Positions 62,953 to 64,000 of a stretch of 64,000 nucleotides of DNA are shown in pieces (position 1 is the stretch's first letter; each line of letters begins with the position of its first letter). Below the pieces are notes generated by a model. That model worked only from the letters and a program-made list of their open reading frames with translations, was not told the DNA's origin and ran no database searches. Source of the DNA: Azospirillum brasilense (lineage in GTDB: Bacteria > Pseudomonadota > Alphaproteobacteria > Azospirillales > Azospirillaceae); assembly GCF_005222205.1 (NCBI RefSeq), contig NZ_CP032346.1, positions 973,001 to 1,037,000 of the forward strand, in the 5' to 3' direction. The position numbers and the translations under genes are program-made.

Positions 62953-64000
62953 TTAATGCGGCATCAGGGGCCAGAACAGCGCGATCGCTGTCGTGCCCAG
63001 CACGATGACGATCAGCGACAGCGGCAGGCCAAGGCGCGCGTAGTCGCTGAAACGGTAGCCGCCCGGCCCCATGACCAGCGTGTTGCACTGGTGCCCGATG
63101 GGGGTGAGGAAGTCGCAGCCCGCCCCCACGGCCACCGCCATCAGGAAGGCGTCGGGCCGCAGGCCCAGATGGTTGGCGAGGCTGGCCGCGATGGGGGCCA
63201 TCACCAGCACGGTGGCCGCGTTGTTCAGGAAGGGCGTCACCGCCATCGCCGCCACCAGCATCAGGGCCAGCGCCCCGACGGGCGGCAGCCCCTGCGCGGC
63301 GATGGACAGCCAGCCGGCGATCAGCTCCGTCCCGCCGGTGGTGCGCAACGCCTCGCTGACCGGGATCAGGGCGCCCAGCAGCACCAGGATCGGCCACTCG
63401 ATCGATTCGTAGGCCTCCTTCAGCGTGATCACCCGCAGCGCCGTCATGGCGACCGCCGCACCGAAGAAGGCCAGCGTCACCGGGACGAGACTGGTCGCCA
63501 CCAGCCCGATGGTCACCGCCATCACGGCCAGCGCGATCCGCCGCTTGCGCCGCCGCCCGATGGACAGGTTGCGCTCGGCCAGCGGCAGGCAGCCAAGTTC
63601 GTTCAGCGTGTCCGACAGCCCTGCCGCCCGCGCCTGGAGCACCACCAGATCGCCCGGCTGGAAGCGGACGCGGCGCAGCCGCTGGCGGATCGGCCGGCCG
63701 CGCCGGCTGAGCGCCAGCAGGTTGGCGCCGTAGCGCTCGCGCAACTCGACGTCCTCCACGTTGCTGCCGATCAGGGGGGAGCGCGGCTCGACCACCGCTT
63801 CGAGGACCGCCAGATCCTCGTCGCTCTGCACCCCCTCCAGCTCCTTCTCGTGCATCAGCTCCAGGCCGGCGTGCTTCACGAGGTCGCCCAGCGCCTGGGT
63901 GTCGGCCTCCAGCACCAGCACGTCGCCCGCCAGCAGCACCCAATGGCCGGACGGGATGTAGCGGCGGTGCCGCTCGCGGATGATCGCCGCGACCGTCACG
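62953..64000 (-). CDS. SLC13-type permease with TrkA-C domains (5' end outside window)
   Basis: The visible 348 residues are the C-terminal part. Two RCK/TrkA-C-like segments (GDVLVLEADTQALGDLVKHAGL; FQPGDLVVLQARAAGLSDTLNELG) precede several transmembrane helices with IEWPILVLLGALIPVSEAL, AMAVTPFLNNAATVLVMAPIA and AVAVGAGCDFLTPIGHQCN, the Asn and Thr/Pro motifs of the DASS/SLC13 family. It should import sulfate, dicarboxylates or similar anions. Its TAA stop is made by the IS630-type insertion; the empty site would read TAG. Confidence 0.85.
   Translation of the reverse strand, partial: VTVAAIIRERHRRYIPSGHWVLLAGDVLVLEADTQALGDLVKHAGLELMHEKELEGVQSDEDLAVLEAVVEPRSPLIGSNVEDVELRERYGANLLALSRRGRPIRQRLRRVRFQPGDLVVLQARAAGLSDTLNELGCLPLAERNLSIGRRRKRRIALAVMAVTIGLVATSLVPVTLAFFGAAVAMTALRVITLKEAYESIEWPILVLLGALIPVSEALRTTGGTELIAGWLSIAAQGLPPVGALALMLVAAMAVTPFLNNAATVLVMAPIAASLANHLGLRPDAFLMAVAVGAGCDFLTPIGHQCNTLVMGPGGYRFSDYARLGLPLSLIVIVLGTTAIALFWPLMPH

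Larger units (their letters stand above)
61894..62953 (+). mobile_element. Complete IS630-type insertion sequence, 1060 bp
   Basis: Imperfect terminal inverted repeats begin AAGCGGATT at 61894 and, on the other strand, at 62953; about 19 of the first 24 bases agree. The element is flanked by TA at 61892-61893 and 62954-62955, the IS630/Tc1 target duplication. It encodes two overlapping frames for a DDE transposase. The right junction falls in the stop codon of the SLC13-type permease. Confidence 0.85.

Overview
The window is 64 kb of uniformly high-GC bacterial chromosome with dense, mostly short-spaced genes and no rRNA, tRNA or CRISPR that I can see. The gene content (hopanoid locus, DUF1178, DUF4175/TIGR02302, DUF4142, ExoD, CopA/CueR, many two-component and transport genes) points to an alphaproteobacterium. 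An Azospirillum-like member of the Rhodospirillales is my best guess. This is inference from gene content and base composition; there is no marker gene for naming a species.

Layout. 1-6 kb: the 3' end of a glycosyltransferase, an endonuclease III-like gene, small envelope and zinc-ribbon proteins and a Tat-exported family 1 glycoside hydrolase. 6-10 kb: cobalamin adenosyltransferase, then etfB-etfA-hydroxybutyryl-CoA dehydrogenase behind a clear promoter and closed by a terminator. 10-16 kb: a TlpA thioredoxin divergent from argH-lptM-lysA, then three small genes: a standalone deaminase-fold protein, a bacteriohemerythrin and a protein with ADP-ribosyltransferase-like motifs. 16-22 kb: a DUF4175 membrane protein, RodA, a CorC-like CBS protein and ExoD. 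22-25 kb: a three-gene operon (response regulator, B12-binding protein carrying the CarH-type W-x9-EH signature, histidine kinase) that looks like a cobalamin-based light-sensing two-component module.

26-37 kb is a hopanoid locus: hpnH, hpnG, a DUF2141 gene, squalene-hopene cyclase, hpnN, hpnM and hpnA, interrupted by a sulfotransferase and a paraoxonase-like beta-propeller. The squalene-forming genes hpnC/D/E are not here. 37-40.5 kb is a copper module (copA-cueR and copZ) with two CueR-type operators, each inside a 19-bp-spacer promoter. 40.5-46.8 kb holds membrane proteins of the TIGR02587/TIGR02588 pair, pirin, a TRIC-like channel, a MerR regulator with a carboxymuconolactone decarboxylase-like gene, an orphan LivF ATPase and a TauE/SafE permease. 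47-54 kb: an acyl-CoA synthetase, a glycine-zipper lipoprotein and a protein/glycan glycosylation cluster (OGT-like TPR protein, a second TPR protein with a different catalytic domain, and a GT2 enzyme). 55-59 kb: a MarR-HlyD-FUSC-DUF1656 efflux operon. 59-64 kb: a LysR/MFS pair, an aldo/keto reductase, a complete IS630-type element and the 3' part of an SLC13-type permease.

A family of GC-rich palindromic intergenic repeats occurs at least six times. The IS630-type element sits 4 bp from one of them and has inserted exactly into the permease stop codon. The target duplication implies that TAG became TAA with no change to the protein.
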